Shown here one piece after another: positions 1 through 7,562 of a stretch of DNA of 10,350 nt. Source of the DNA: GCA-003244245 sp035276605 (GTDB lineage Bacteria > Actinomycetota > Actinomycetes > Mycobacteriales > Pseudonocardiaceae); contig DATELN010000072.1 of assembly GCA_035276605.1 (NCBI GenBank), positions 1-10,350 on the forward strand. Reading direction: 5' to 3'. The stretch's first letter is position 1. Every line of letters starts with the position of its first letter. The notes beneath the pieces are model-generated. The model saw only the letters and a program-made list of their open reading frames with translations. It was not told the DNA's origin and searched no databases. The translations under genes and the position numbers were made by a program.

Positions 1-974
1 AGGGCGTCTCGGGCGGAGCAGGCAGGCAGGACTGCGAGGTCGCGACGGGCGGCGTCGGTGTAGGAGCGCAGGGCACGCACGGCCCGGTCCAGACCGGGCG
101 ACTCGCGTAGCCGCCACAGCGCTTCGTCGATCAGCGCATCATCGGTCAGCGGTCCGGCCAGTAACGCGCGCAGCCGATCGCCGCCAGGGCCACCGTCAGT
201 CAGCGCATAGAGCATCGGCAGGGTGCGCACGCCCTCGCGCAGATCGGTCCCCGGTGTCTTGCCGGACTGGGCCGCCGGTGAGGCGATGTCGATGATGTCG
301 TCGGAGATCTGGAAGGCGGTGCCGATGGTCTTACCGAAGCGGCACACCGCCTCGATCCGTTCTGGGTCCGCGCCGGAGAACATGGCACCGTAACGGCCGG
401 CGGTGGCAATCAGTGAACCGGTCTTCTCCGACACCACCGCCAGGTAATGGGCCACCGGGTCAGCGCCGTCGATCGGGCCCGTGGTTTCCCGCATCTGCCC
501 GGTGACCAGCTCCGCGAAAGTGCAGGCGATGATCCGTACCGCGTCCGGCCCGAGGTCGGCGACCAGCCGGGAAGCGTGGGCGAACAGGAAGTCGCCGGTG
601 AGGATCGCAACGGTGTTGTCCCACCGGGCATTGGCGCTGACCGCGCCGCGGCGCATGGTGGCCTCGTCCATCACATCGTCGTGATAGAGCGTGGCCAGGT
701 GGACGAGCTCGACGACGGCGGCGGCGCGCACCACCTCAGCCGTCCGTCCCTGATCTGGCCCGAACTGGCCGGCCAGCAGGGTGAACAGCGGCCGGAACCG
801 TTTACCCCCGGCGTCGACGAGGTGCAGCGACGTCTCGGTGAGGAACCGGAACTCGCTTTGCAGCTCCCGGTGCAGCAACTCCTCGACCTGCTTCAAACCG
901 TGCTCCAGTACGGCGCGCAGTTCTGGGTCACCCATCTCCACGCCGGCGAGCTGCTCGGATGCCGATCTGCTCAT
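1..974 (-). CDS. Long-chain polyprenyl diphosphate synthase (trans-isoprenyl synthase), 3' end cut by window edge
   Basis: This enzyme adds isopentenyl diphosphate units head-to-tail onto an allylic primer, probably making the side chain of menaquinone. The window holds 324 codons from the ATG at 974. Visible family motifs are GGKRFRP (residues 56-62), the first aspartate-rich motif DDVMD (99-103), EKTGS (183-187), FQ (221-222) and the second aspartate-rich motif DDIID (225-229). The residue five before the first motif is Ala94. In this family a small residue there permits long products, whereas an aromatic one stops at C15-C20. The sequence resembles mycobacterial GrcC1 (about 335 residues) as I remember it, so perhaps 10-20 residues are missing at the left edge. 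It starts 7 bases after the nuoN stop with no clear Shine-Dalgarno sequence, which suggests co-transcription and translational coupling. The exact chain length cannot be read from sequence, so I give no symbol; grcC1, hepT or ispB-type names would all be defensible. Confidence 0.93.
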   Translation of the reverse strand, partial: MSRSASEQLAGVEMGDPELRAVLEHGLKQVEELLHRELQSEFRFLTETSLHLVDAGGKRFRPLFTLLAGQFGPDQGRTAEVVRAAAVVELVHLATLYHDDVMDEATMRRGAVSANARWDNTVAILTGDFLFAHASRLVADLGPDAVRIIACTFAELVTGQMRETTGPIDGADPVAHYLAVVSEKTGSLIATAGRYGAMFSGADPERIEAVCRFGKTIGTAFQISDDIIDIASPAAQSGKTPGTDLREGVRTLPMLYALTDGGPGGDRLRALLAGPLTDDALIDEALWRLRESPGLDRAVRALRSYTDAARRDLAVLPACSARDA

Positions 975-981
975 GCCCGGA

Positions 982-2568
982 TCAGGAGGCGAACGCGCCG
1001 AGCGCGGCCCAGTCCAGGGCGAAGGCGGGCACCACTCCGAGCAGCAGGGTGACCACCACGCCGAGCGTGATCGCGGCGGTGGTGAACGCGCCGGGCACGC
1101 TCACCGTTGGGCCGTCGGCGGCCGGTTCGCTGAAGTACATCAGCACGACCACGCGCAGGTAGAAAAACGCGGCCACCGCACTGGCCACCAGCGCGACCAC
1201 CACCAGCGGGGCCATCCCGTCAGCCAGCGCGGCGCTGAACACCGCGAACTTACCGGTGAACCCGCTGGTCAGTGGGATGCCGGCGAGCGCGAACAGCAGG
1301 AAGGCGAACACCCCGGCAGTCAGCGGGGAGCGCTTGGCCAGCCCGGCCCATTGGGACAGGTGGGTGGCCTCGCCGTCCGCGTTGCGCACCAGGGTAACCA
1401 CGCCGAACGCGGCCAGCGTGGTGAAGCCGTAAGCAAGCAGGTAGAACATCGTGCCGGACAGCCCGTCGGCAGTCAGCGCGATCGCCCCGACCAGCAGAAA
1501 ACCGGCGTGCGCCACGGACGAGTAGGCGATCATCCGTTTGATGTCGGTCTGGGTGAGGCCCAGCACCGCGCCGATCACCATCGACACGATCGCCACTCCC
1601 CACAGCAGGCCGCGCCAGTCCCAGCGGGTGCCCTCGAAGCCAACGTTGAGGACCCGCAGGATCGCGCCGAAGGCGGCCACCTTCGTGCACGCTGCCATGA
1701 ACGCCGTCACCGGCGTCGCCGCACCCTGGTAGACGTCTGGGGTCCAGGTATGGAACGGCCCCACCGACCCCTTGAACAGCAGCCCGATCACCAGCAGCCC
1801 CAGCCCACCGAACAGCAAGGTATCCGATCGATCAGTGCCCGCCGACGCTTCGGCAATCCGGGCCAGCTGCACCGAACCCGCGTAGCCGTACAGCAACGCC
1901 ACCCCGTACAAGAAAAACGCCGACGAGAAGGCTCCGAGCAGGAAGTACTTCACGGCCGCTTCCTGGGACAGCAGCCGGCGTCGCCGGGCCATCCCGCACA
2001 TCAGGTACAGCGGCAGGGACAGCACCTCCAGGGCGATGAACATGGTCAGCAAGTCATTGGCCGCGGTGAAGACCATCATCCCGCCAAGGGAGAACAAGAA
2101 CAGCGGGAACACCTCGGTCTGCATCACGGTCTCAGCCCGGGTACCCACCAAAAGAGCGCGGTCGGCGGCAGTACCCGGACGCACTGCGGCGTCGGGAGTG
2201 AACGCACCACCGGGCTCGACCGTGCGATCCGCGATGAGCAGCGCCGCCCCCACACTTAGGGCCAGCAGCGTGCCCCACAAGAACAGCGCGGGCCCGTCAA
2301 CGGCGACCGTTCCGGCCAGCGTCACCACGTTCGTGGCGCCGCGGGAGTACAGGTGCATGCCTAGTGCGGCACCAGCAGCGCCCAGCGAGAGCAGCGTCAG
2401 CGCGACCTGGGCCGACCACCGCGCCGGGCGGGCCACAAACGCTTCGACCAGCACCGAGACACAGGCCGCGCCGAGCACGATCAGGATCGGGGCGATCGCC
2501 CCGTAATCGACCGCAGGCGCATTCACTTGTTGGGCCTGGGCTGAGAAATCCCACTGCAACGCGACCAC
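982..2568 (-). CDS. nuoN: NADH-quinone oxidoreductase subunit N (proton-pumping membrane subunit)
   Basis: NuoN is one of the three antiporter-like subunits in the membrane arm of complex I. The 528-residue product matches the usual actinobacterial length of about 530. It is almost entirely hydrophobic, with roughly 14 membrane segments. Key charged residues are present: Glu181 in ALEVLSLPLYL, Lys207 in AAVKYFL, Lys266 in FKGSVGPFHTW, Lys296 in CTKVAAFG and Lys440 in SGFTGKF. The start is the GTG at 2568, two bases after the nuoM stop, supported by an AGGGAGG ribosome site 9 bases upstream inside nuoM. An in-frame GTG at residue 15 would give an N-terminus closer to some homologues but lacks such a site. 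The hydrophilic stretch at about residues 114-150 between membrane segments looks like a normal actinobacterial loop. It lies between nuoM and the polyprenyl synthase in one apparent transcript. Confidence 0.97.
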   Translation of the reverse strand: MVALQWDFSAQAQQVNAPAVDYGAIAPILIVLGAACVSVLVEAFVARPARWSAQVALTLLSLGAAGAALGMHLYSRGATNVVTLAGTVAVDGPALFLWGTLLALSVGAALLIADRTVEPGGAFTPDAAVRPGTAADRALLVGTRAETVMQTEVFPLFLFSLGGMMVFTAANDLLTMFIALEVLSLPLYLMCGMARRRRLLSQEAAVKYFLLGAFSSAFFLYGVALLYGYAGSVQLARIAEASAGTDRSDTLLFGGLGLLVIGLLFKGSVGPFHTWTPDVYQGAATPVTAFMAACTKVAAFGAILRVLNVGFEGTRWDWRGLLWGVAIVSMVIGAVLGLTQTDIKRMIAYSSVAHAGFLLVGAIALTADGLSGTMFYLLAYGFTTLAAFGVVTLVRNADGEATHLSQWAGLAKRSPLTAGVFAFLLFALAGIPLTSGFTGKFAVFSAALADGMAPLVVVALVASAVAAFFYLRVVVLMYFSEPAADGPTVSVPGAFTTAAITLGVVVTLLLGVVPAFALDWAALGAFAS

Positions 2569-2570
2569 CG

Positions 2571-4157
2571 TCAGCTGCCTCCCTGCCCGACCGGGTCGGA
2601 CAGGCCGACCTCGGTGACCGTGGCTCCGACCGACGGTTTGATGACGTTGAGCACCGGCTGCGGGAAGAAGCCCAGCAGCAGGATGAGCGCTACCAGCGGT
2701 ACCAGCACCGCGACCTCACGGATCGACAGGTCGGGGAACCGGATCCGGTGCCGGGGCTCAGCAGCCCCTGGTGCGGTCGCGGCACCCGGCCCGTCCACGG
2801 TTGCCAGCACGGCCGCGCCGCGCACGGGTCCCTGCATGACCCGCTGGTAGAACCACAACACATACAGCGCGGCCAGAATGATGCCCGCCGTAGCGATCAC
2901 GGTGGCCACCGGCTGGCGCGGGTACGAGCCGATCAAGACCATGAACTCCGAGACGAACGAGTTGGTACCGGGCAGCGCCAATGCGGACAGCCCGGCCAGC
3001 AGCATCATCCCAGCCAGGACTGGAGCCAGCGCCGCCACCCCGCCATAGTCGCTGATCAGCCGGGAGCCGCCGCGAGCAATCAGCATGCCGACCACGATAA
3101 ACAGCATTCCGGTGGAGATGCCGTGGTTGACCATGTAGAGCACCGCGCCGGCCTGCGCCTGGGTGGAGAAGGCGAACACGCCCAGCGCGATGAACCCGAA
3201 GTGCGCCACCGAGGTGTAGGCCACGAAGCGTTTCATGTCCGACTGGCCGACGGCCAGCAGCGCGGCGTATACGATGCCGGCGATGGCCAGCACCAACACC
3301 AGCGGAGCCAGCGTGCGCGACGCGTTGGGGAACAGCGGCAGGCAGTACCGCAGGAAACCGTAGATGCCGACCTTGTCCATCACACCGACCAGCAGTACGC
3401 CGACACCCACCGGGGCCTCGGCACCGGCGTCGGGCAGCCAGGTGTGGAAAGGCACCAGCGGCGCCTTGATGGCGAAGGCGAGGAAGAACCCGAGGAACAG
3501 CCAGATCTGGGTGCTGGTCGGAATGGTGTTGGCAATGCGCACCAAAGCGGCCCAGTCGAAGCTGCCATGTCCCAGCCGGCGCCCGCTCACCACGAACAGG
3601 CCGATCACGCTGGCCAGCATGACCAGCCCACCCAGCAGCGAATACAAGAAGAATTTCACGGCGGCGTACTGCCGTCTTGGGCCACCGAATCGCCCGATCA
3701 GGAAGTACATCGGTACCAGCATGACCTCGAAAAACAGGTAGAACAGGAACACGTCGGTGGCCACGAACACACCGACAAGCAGCGACTCCAACACCAGGAC
3801 CAGCGCGTAGAAATCCGCCGGGGTACGGCCCTCGGGCAGCTTCTCCGCCCACGACGAGCCCATCACGATCGGCACCAGCACGCCGATCAGCGCGATCATG
3901 ACCAGGGCGATGCCGTCGACGCCAAGCGCGAAGCGGGTTCCGAATGCCGGGATCCATGGCACGGACAGGATCAGTTGCAGCCGCCCCCCACCGGGCTGAT
4001 ACTCCGACCAGACCACCGCAGCCAGGATCAACTCCACCAGCGCGAACGCCAGCCCGATTGCCTTGGCCGCGGCCGGCGCGGTACGCATCGGCGCCACGAC
4101 CGCGGCCCCCACCATGGGCAGCAGCAGCATGGCCAGGAGCACTCCGCCCCCGCTCAT
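2571..4157 (-). CDS. nuoM: NADH-quinone oxidoreductase subunit M (proton-pumping membrane subunit)
   Basis: NuoM is the middle antiporter-like subunit of the complex I membrane arm. The product has 528 residues and about 14 membrane segments. The residues needed for proton transfer in the E. coli protein have clear counterparts: Glu144 in FFEVMLVPMYF, Lys168 in AAVKFFLYS, Lys231 in AIKAPLVPFHTWLPDA, Lys262 in GVMDKVGIYG and Glu404 in NSFVSEFMVL. A Pro/Ala/Gly-rich hydrophilic loop at about residues 443-475 precedes the final membrane segment. Similar loops occur in actinobacterial NuoM. The ATG at 4157 overlaps the nuoL stop as ATGA, so translation is probably coupled. The stop lies two bases before the nuoN start. 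No strong ribosome site of its own is visible. Confidence 0.98.
   Translation of the reverse strand: MSGGGVLLAMLLLPMVGAAVVAPMRTAPAAAKAIGLAFALVELILAAVVWSEYQPGGGRLQLILSVPWIPAFGTRFALGVDGIALVMIALIGVLVPIVMGSSWAEKLPEGRTPADFYALVLVLESLLVGVFVATDVFLFYLFFEVMLVPMYFLIGRFGGPRRQYAAVKFFLYSLLGGLVMLASVIGLFVVSGRRLGHGSFDWAALVRIANTIPTSTQIWLFLGFFLAFAIKAPLVPFHTWLPDAGAEAPVGVGVLLVGVMDKVGIYGFLRYCLPLFPNASRTLAPLVLVLAIAGIVYAALLAVGQSDMKRFVAYTSVAHFGFIALGVFAFSTQAQAGAVLYMVNHGISTGMLFIVVGMLIARGGSRLISDYGGVAALAPVLAGMMLLAGLSALALPGTNSFVSEFMVLIGSYPRQPVATVIATAGIILAALYVLWFYQRVMQGPVRGAAVLATVDGPGAATAPGAAEPRHRIRFPDLSIREVAVLVPLVALILLLGFFPQPVLNVIKPSVGATVTEVGLSDPVGQGGS
2578..2584 (-). promoter_or_regulatory. Ribosome binding site of nuoN
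   Basis: The minus strand reads AGGGAGG here, 9 bases before the GTG at 2568 and inside the last codons of nuoM. It supports this GTG over the later in-frame GTG. Confidence 0.7.
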
Positions 4158-6088
4158 GCGTAGCTCACCGCCACCAAGAAAGCGATCACCACAATCCCCC
4201 CGCCGAGCATGCCCAACGCGTAGCTACGCACGAACCCGGTCTGCAACCGGCGCAACCGGCCGGACGTGCCGCCCAGCAGCGCCGCGGTGCCGTTGACGAT
4301 CCCGTCGATGCCCTTGTTGTCCACGAACACCAGCGCCCTGGTCAGCCAGGTACCGGGACGCGCGATGATCGCCTCATTGATCGCGTTGGCGTACAAGTCG
4401 GCTCGGGCGGCGGCCACCGGCAGCGACACGGGTTCGGGCTTGACCACCGGCACCGGGTTACGACCGATGACCAGCCAGGCCACTGCAACACCGACTGCGG
4501 ACACCAGCACGGTCAGCAGCGGCACCGCAACCGCCGTGGTGGTCGACTCCACTGGCACCAACGCCCCCACCGAGGGCTCCAGCCAGCGCGCCAACCGCTC
4601 CCCCGAGGCGAGGAACCAGCCGGCGATCAGCGAACCGATAGCCAGCGGCACCATCGGCACCCACATCACCGGCGGGCATTCGTGCGGGTGGTATGCCTGG
4701 CCGTCGGCGCTGCGCAGGTTGCGCCAGCGCTCCTCGCCGAAGAACGTCATGAGCATTAGCCGCGTCATGTAGAAGGCGGTCAGGCCAGCCGACAGCAGCG
4801 CGATCACACCGAACAACCAGCCGGCATCGCTATCCGCGCCGAAGGCCGCCTCGATGATCGCGTCCTTGGAGTAGTAGCCGGACAGGAACGGGAACCCGAT
4901 CAGCGCCAGGTAGCCCGTGCTGAACAGAGCAAAGGTGATCGGCAGGTGCTTGGCCAGCCCACCCATCCGGCGCATGTCGATCTCATCGTGCATGCCGTGC
5001 ATGACCGCGCCGGCCCCGAGGAACAGCACCGCCTTGAAGAAGCCGTGGGTGAGCAGGTGCACGATGCCCAGCGCGTAACCGGCCGGGCCCAACCCGACTG
5101 CGAGGATCATGTAGCCGATCTGGCTGACGGTGGAGTAGGCCAGCACCTTCTTGATGTCGTCGTAGGCGCAGCCGATGATCGACCCGATCAGCAGGGTGAT
5201 CGTCCCGACCGCCGCGACGGCCAGCCGGCCGTCTGTGCTGAGGTTGTACAGCGGGCTGCACCGGGCGACCAGGTACACCCCGGCGGTCACCATCGTCGCG
5301 GCGTGGATCAGCGCCGAGACCGGGGTCGGGCCTTCCATCGCGTCGGGCAACCATGCTTGCAGCGGGAACTGACCGGACTTACCGCAGGCGCCGAGCAGCA
5401 ACAACAGCGTGATCGCCAGCAGGGTCGGCGCGCTGATCTCTCCCGCGCGGGCAAACACCTGAGAGAACTGCACGGTGCCCAACGAGCGCCAGATGAGAAA
5501 GATCGCGATCGCGAGGCCGACGTCGCCGACCCGGTTCATCAGGAACGCCTTTTTCGCCGCCGTGGCGGCGCTGGGACGATCCTGGTACCAGCCAATCAGC
5601 AGGTAGGAGGCGAGACCCACGCCTTCCCAGCCGAGGTAGAGCGTGACGAAGTTGTTGGCGAGCACCAAGATGAGCATCGCCGTGATGAACAGGTTGAAGT
5701 ACCCGAAGAACCTGCGCCGCCCGGGATCGTGCTCCATGTACCCAATCGAGTAGAGATGGATCAGACCCCCGACTCCGGTGATGAGCAGCACGAACGTGAG
5801 CGACAGCGGGTCCAGTCGCAGGCCGTAGCTGACCTGCAGGGAGTTGACCGCGAACCAGGTCCCGCTGCCCAGTTCCCGGGTTCGCTGCGACGCGTCGTAA
5901 CCCAGCGTCTGGAAGAACAGCACCACCCCATAGACGAAGGCGGTAAGCACCGTCGCGCAGCCCAGCAGGTGCCCCCACGCATTGGTGCGCCTGCCGCCGG
6001 CCAGCAACACGAACGCGCCGACAGCGGGCAGCACCACGAGCAGCCACGCGGATAGCGCAGTGCCCTCCGCAGGCAAGACCTCGGCCAT
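4154..6088 (-). CDS. nuoL: NADH-quinone oxidoreductase subunit L (distal proton-pumping membrane subunit)
   Basis: NuoL is the distal antiporter-like subunit of complex I and carries the long lateral helix of the membrane arm. From the ATG at 6088 the product has 644 residues, close to the roughly 630 of mycobacterial NuoL. Essential residues are visible: Glu155 in LGWEGVGLASYLLIGWY, Lys237 in GACGKSGQFPLQAWLPDAM, His262 in ALIHAATMVTAGVYL, Lys352 in HGFFKAVLFLGAGA and Lys408 in GYYSKDAI. These match E. coli Glu144, Lys229, His254, Lys342 and Lys399. The C-terminal part (about 560-644) contains the lateral helix region and a last membrane segment. The frame stays open upstream to a GTG at 6157. 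I chose the ATG at 6088 because it has GGAG 8 bases upstream and because homologues begin just before this first hydrophobic segment. It overlaps nuoM by ATGA and is separated from nuoK by an unusually long gap. Confidence 0.97.
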   Translation of the reverse strand: MAEVLPAEGTALSAWLLVVLPAVGAFVLLAGGRRTNAWGHLLGCATVLTAFVYGVVLFFQTLGYDASQRTRELGSGTWFAVNSLQVSYGLRLDPLSLTFVLLITGVGGLIHLYSIGYMEHDPGRRRFFGYFNLFITAMLILVLANNFVTLYLGWEGVGLASYLLIGWYQDRPSAATAAKKAFLMNRVGDVGLAIAIFLIWRSLGTVQFSQVFARAGEISAPTLLAITLLLLLGACGKSGQFPLQAWLPDAMEGPTPVSALIHAATMVTAGVYLVARCSPLYNLSTDGRLAVAAVGTITLLIGSIIGCAYDDIKKVLAYSTVSQIGYMILAVGLGPAGYALGIVHLLTHGFFKAVLFLGAGAVMHGMHDEIDMRRMGGLAKHLPITFALFSTGYLALIGFPFLSGYYSKDAIIEAAFGADSDAGWLFGVIALLSAGLTAFYMTRLMLMTFFGEERWRNLRSADGQAYHPHECPPVMWVPMVPLAIGSLIAGWFLASGERLARWLEPSVGALVPVESTTTAVAVPLLTVLVSAVGVAVAWLVIGRNPVPVVKPEPVSLPVAAARADLYANAINEAIIARPGTWLTRALVFVDNKGIDGIVNGTAALLGGTSGRLRRLQTGFVRSYALGMLGGGIVVIAFLVAVSYA

Positions 6089-6096
6089 ACCGGCCA

Positions 6097-6100
6097 CTCC
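6097..6100 (-). promoter_or_regulatory. Ribosome binding site of nuoL
   Basis: The minus strand reads GGAG (within GGAGTGG), 8 bases before the ATG at 6088. It decides this start over the in-frame GTG at 6157, which has no purine-rich tract at a useful distance. Confidence 0.6.
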
Positions 6101-6158
6101 GATCGTCGCGGTATGAACAAGCAGTCTGGCAAGCACTCCAGCACACCGAGGCAGCACC

Positions 6159-6201
6159 CGCTACCACGTAGTCACCTTCCCCTCAGTCTAGGGGGGTAGC
6201 G
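6159..6201 (-). repeat. Nested inverted repeat (possible stem-loop) upstream of nuoL
   Basis: A perfect 7-base outer pair, CGCTACC at 6195-6201 and GGTAGCG at 6159-6165 on the minus strand, encloses a perfect 5-base inner pair, CCCCT at 6190-6194 and AGGGG at 6179-6183, with a 6-base loop. One outer arm directly abuts the inner stem; a 13-base unpaired segment lies on the other side. It sits 71-113 bases before the nuoL ATG. There is no following T run, so it is not a standard intrinsic terminator. The pairing is read directly; folding and any function are inferred. Confidence 0.5.
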
Positions 6202-6376
6202 CTGTTCACCCGGCACCACCTCATTCGGGCGGGTCGCGCTCGGGCCGGAGGGGTCTCATGGATACATGCGCACCTTCGCGTCCAGATCGAGATTGACGAG
6301 CTAGCACGGCCGTTCCGCACGTTGTGGATATCCTCGGCGCAGCCGAACTGGCCGCCATGCCGTGAACTCGCCCGGC

Positions 6377-6676
6377 TCAGTATTTGAGGAGGTTGGCCTC
6401 GTCAACCGACGCCGATCGGCGCGTTTTGAAGATCGCCATGATGATGGCTAGGCCTACCACCACCTCGGCAGCGGCCACCACCATCACGAAAAACGCCATG
6501 ATCTGACCGTCCAGCGTGCCGTTAATCCGCGCGAAAGTGATCAATGTCAGGTTCACTGCGTTGAGCATCAACTCGATGCACATGAACACCACGACCGCAT
6601 TGCGGCGCACCAGGACACCGACGGCGCCAATGGTGAACAGCAGCGCCGACAGCAGGAGGTAGTACGTGGGGCTCAC
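6377..6676 (-). CDS. nuoK: NADH-quinone oxidoreductase subunit K
   Basis: NuoK (MrpC/ND4L-like) is a small three-helix subunit of the membrane arm next to NuoJ and NuoN, part of the charged axis that couples quinone reduction to pumping. At 99 residues it has the standard family length. The two membrane glutamates needed for activity are present: Glu35 in FMCIELMLNAVNL and Glu71 in VVAAAEVVVGLAII, matching E. coli Glu36 and Glu72. The C-terminal TRRSASVDEANLLKY is typical of actinobacterial NuoK. It starts with GTG at 6676, 31 bases after nuoJ, with only a weak AGGT upstream. It is followed by the long nuoK-nuoL gap. Confidence 0.98.
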   Translation of the reverse strand: MSPTYYLLLSALLFTIGAVGVLVRRNAVVVFMCIELMLNAVNLTLITFARINGTLDGQIMAFFVMVVAAAEVVVGLAIIMAIFKTRRSASVDEANLLKY

Positions 6677-6707
6677 CGCGAGACCTGCTTGCAGGGTCGA
6701 GCCATCA

Positions 6708-7562
6708 TCACCCTCCGCTCTCCTCGTCGGCTGGGGGTGGCGGCACCGGTCCGCGCAGGGCCCGGGCGTCGGGTTCTACCCCGGCGCTGACGACATTGCG
6801 TACCTCAGCGTCTAGCCGATCGGTAGCTGTCGATTCGAGCAACTCAGAGCGTGACTGCGGCGCCGGCGTACCGTCCGGCAGCAGAGCGGGGGTGGCTACC
6901 GAGTTGAGGGTGGCGAACACTCCGGGACCGGGCAGCGGGGAGGGATGCGCACCGCGGATCCGCGCCTCGACCCGTTCGCGCTGGATCAGCCTGCCCTCCT
7001 TGGTGCGTTCGGTGTAAGCCAGCACCATCGCACCCACCGCCGCGGTGATCAGCAATGCCGAGGTGAGCTCGAAGGGGAACAGGTAGTCGGTGAACAGCAG
7101 CCGGCCGAGGTTGGCGACGTTGCCCCCGCCGATGGTGTTCACAGTGGTTAACCCAACAGAACTGACCCCGGTGAACGCCCGACCCAGCATCGCCACCAGC
7201 AGGACGGCCAGCCCGATGCCGCCTAGCGCCGCCGCAACGCGCTGCCCGCGCAGGACCTCGACCACCGACTCGGCGCTTTGCTTGCCGACGAGCATCAGCA
7301 CGAACAAAAACAGCATCATGATCGCGCCGGTGTAAACGATTATCTGCACGAACCCCAGGAACGGCGCCTGCTGGACCATGTACAGCGCACCCAGGCACAG
7401 CATGGCCTGCGCCAGCCACAATGCCGAATGCACCGCATTGCGGGCGAAGACCATCGCCAGGCCCCCGGCCAACGCCAGCGGACCCAAAATCCAGAACGCG
7501 ATGGTTTCGCCCCAGCCGATGGGATCGGTGGCAGGTGCCAGCAGCATGCTCAGCGGGCTCAC
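6708..7562 (-). CDS. nuoJ: NADH-quinone oxidoreductase subunit J, with hydrophilic C-terminal tail
   Basis: NuoJ (ND6-like) is a membrane subunit whose third helix changes shape during the coupling cycle of complex I. The product has 284 residues. About five hydrophobic segments cover residues 20-185, including the hallmark FVQIIVYTGAIMMLFLFVLMLVG (71-93) with its conserved Tyr and Gly, and FELTSALLITAAVGAMVLA (164-182). After residue 185 there is a hydrophilic tail of about 100 residues ending in a proline- and acid-rich stretch. E. coli NuoJ is only about 184 residues, but actinobacterial homologues also have a tail containing a motif like HPSPLPGPGV (206-215 here). The GTG at 7562 overlaps the nuoI stop as GTGA and has AGGAGGA a few bases upstream. 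Confidence 0.97.
   Translation of the reverse strand: MSPLSMLLAPATDPIGWGETIAFWILGPLALAGGLAMVFARNAVHSALWLAQAMLCLGALYMVQQAPFLGFVQIIVYTGAIMMLFLFVLMLVGKQSAESVVEVLRGQRVAAALGGIGLAVLLVAMLGRAFTGVSSVGLTTVNTIGGGNVANLGRLLFTDYLFPFELTSALLITAAVGAMVLAYTERTKEGRLIQRERVEARIRGAHPSPLPGPGVFATLNSVATPALLPDGTPAPQSRSELLESTATDRLDAEVRNVVSAGVEPDARALRGPVPPPPADEESGG

Larger units (their letters stand above)
6089..6376. other. Non-coding gap between nuoK and nuoL
   Basis: This 288-base stretch is the only sizeable gap in an otherwise overlapping gene cluster. It holds a nested inverted repeat near its nuoL end and an 8-base palindrome GGATATCC at 6326-6333. I see no recognisable gene, tRNA or insertion-sequence end. A 45-codon minus-strand frame (6221-6358) opens 18 bases after nuoK, but its third-position GC is only about 58 percent by my count, and no ribosome site or known family is visible. 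The gap could carry an internal promoter, a processing site or simply decayed sequence. Confidence 0.7.

Noticed and set aside
781..2259. 492-codon plus-strand open frame opposite nuoN and the polyprenyl synthase
   Set aside because: It is antisense to two well-supported genes, with His/Gln/Arg/Glu-rich composition and no recognisable domain.
2758..3957. 399-codon minus-strand frame inside nuoM
   Set aside because: It is an out-of-frame shadow of nuoM on the same strand; the real frame carries all NuoM motifs without interruption.
2364..4163. 599-codon plus-strand open frame opposite nuoM and part of nuoN
   Set aside because: It lies antisense to clear nuoM and nuoN genes, and its translation is Gln/His/Arg/Asp-rich low-complexity sequence, typical of a shadow frame in GC-rich DNA.
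4946..6055. 369-codon plus-strand open frame opposite nuoL
   Set aside because: It is a mirror of the nuoL codon pattern, biased to Arg/Gln/His/Asp/Glu, with no family resemblance.
6089..6157. 23-residue N-terminal extension of NuoL from a GTG at 6157
   Set aside because: There is no ribosome site at a usable distance, and homologues begin near the ATG at 6088, which has GGAG upstream.
6190..6194. Intrinsic terminator after nuoK
   Set aside because: The hairpin near 6179-6194 has a short stem and no following T tract, and it lies about 180 bases past the nuoK stop.
6221..6358. 45-codon minus-strand frame in the nuoK-nuoL gap, 18 bases after nuoK
   Set aside because: Third-position GC is about 58 percent by my count, low for a gene in such GC-rich DNA; there is no clear ribosome site and the translation is Ala/Ser/Arg/Pro-rich without a recognisable family.
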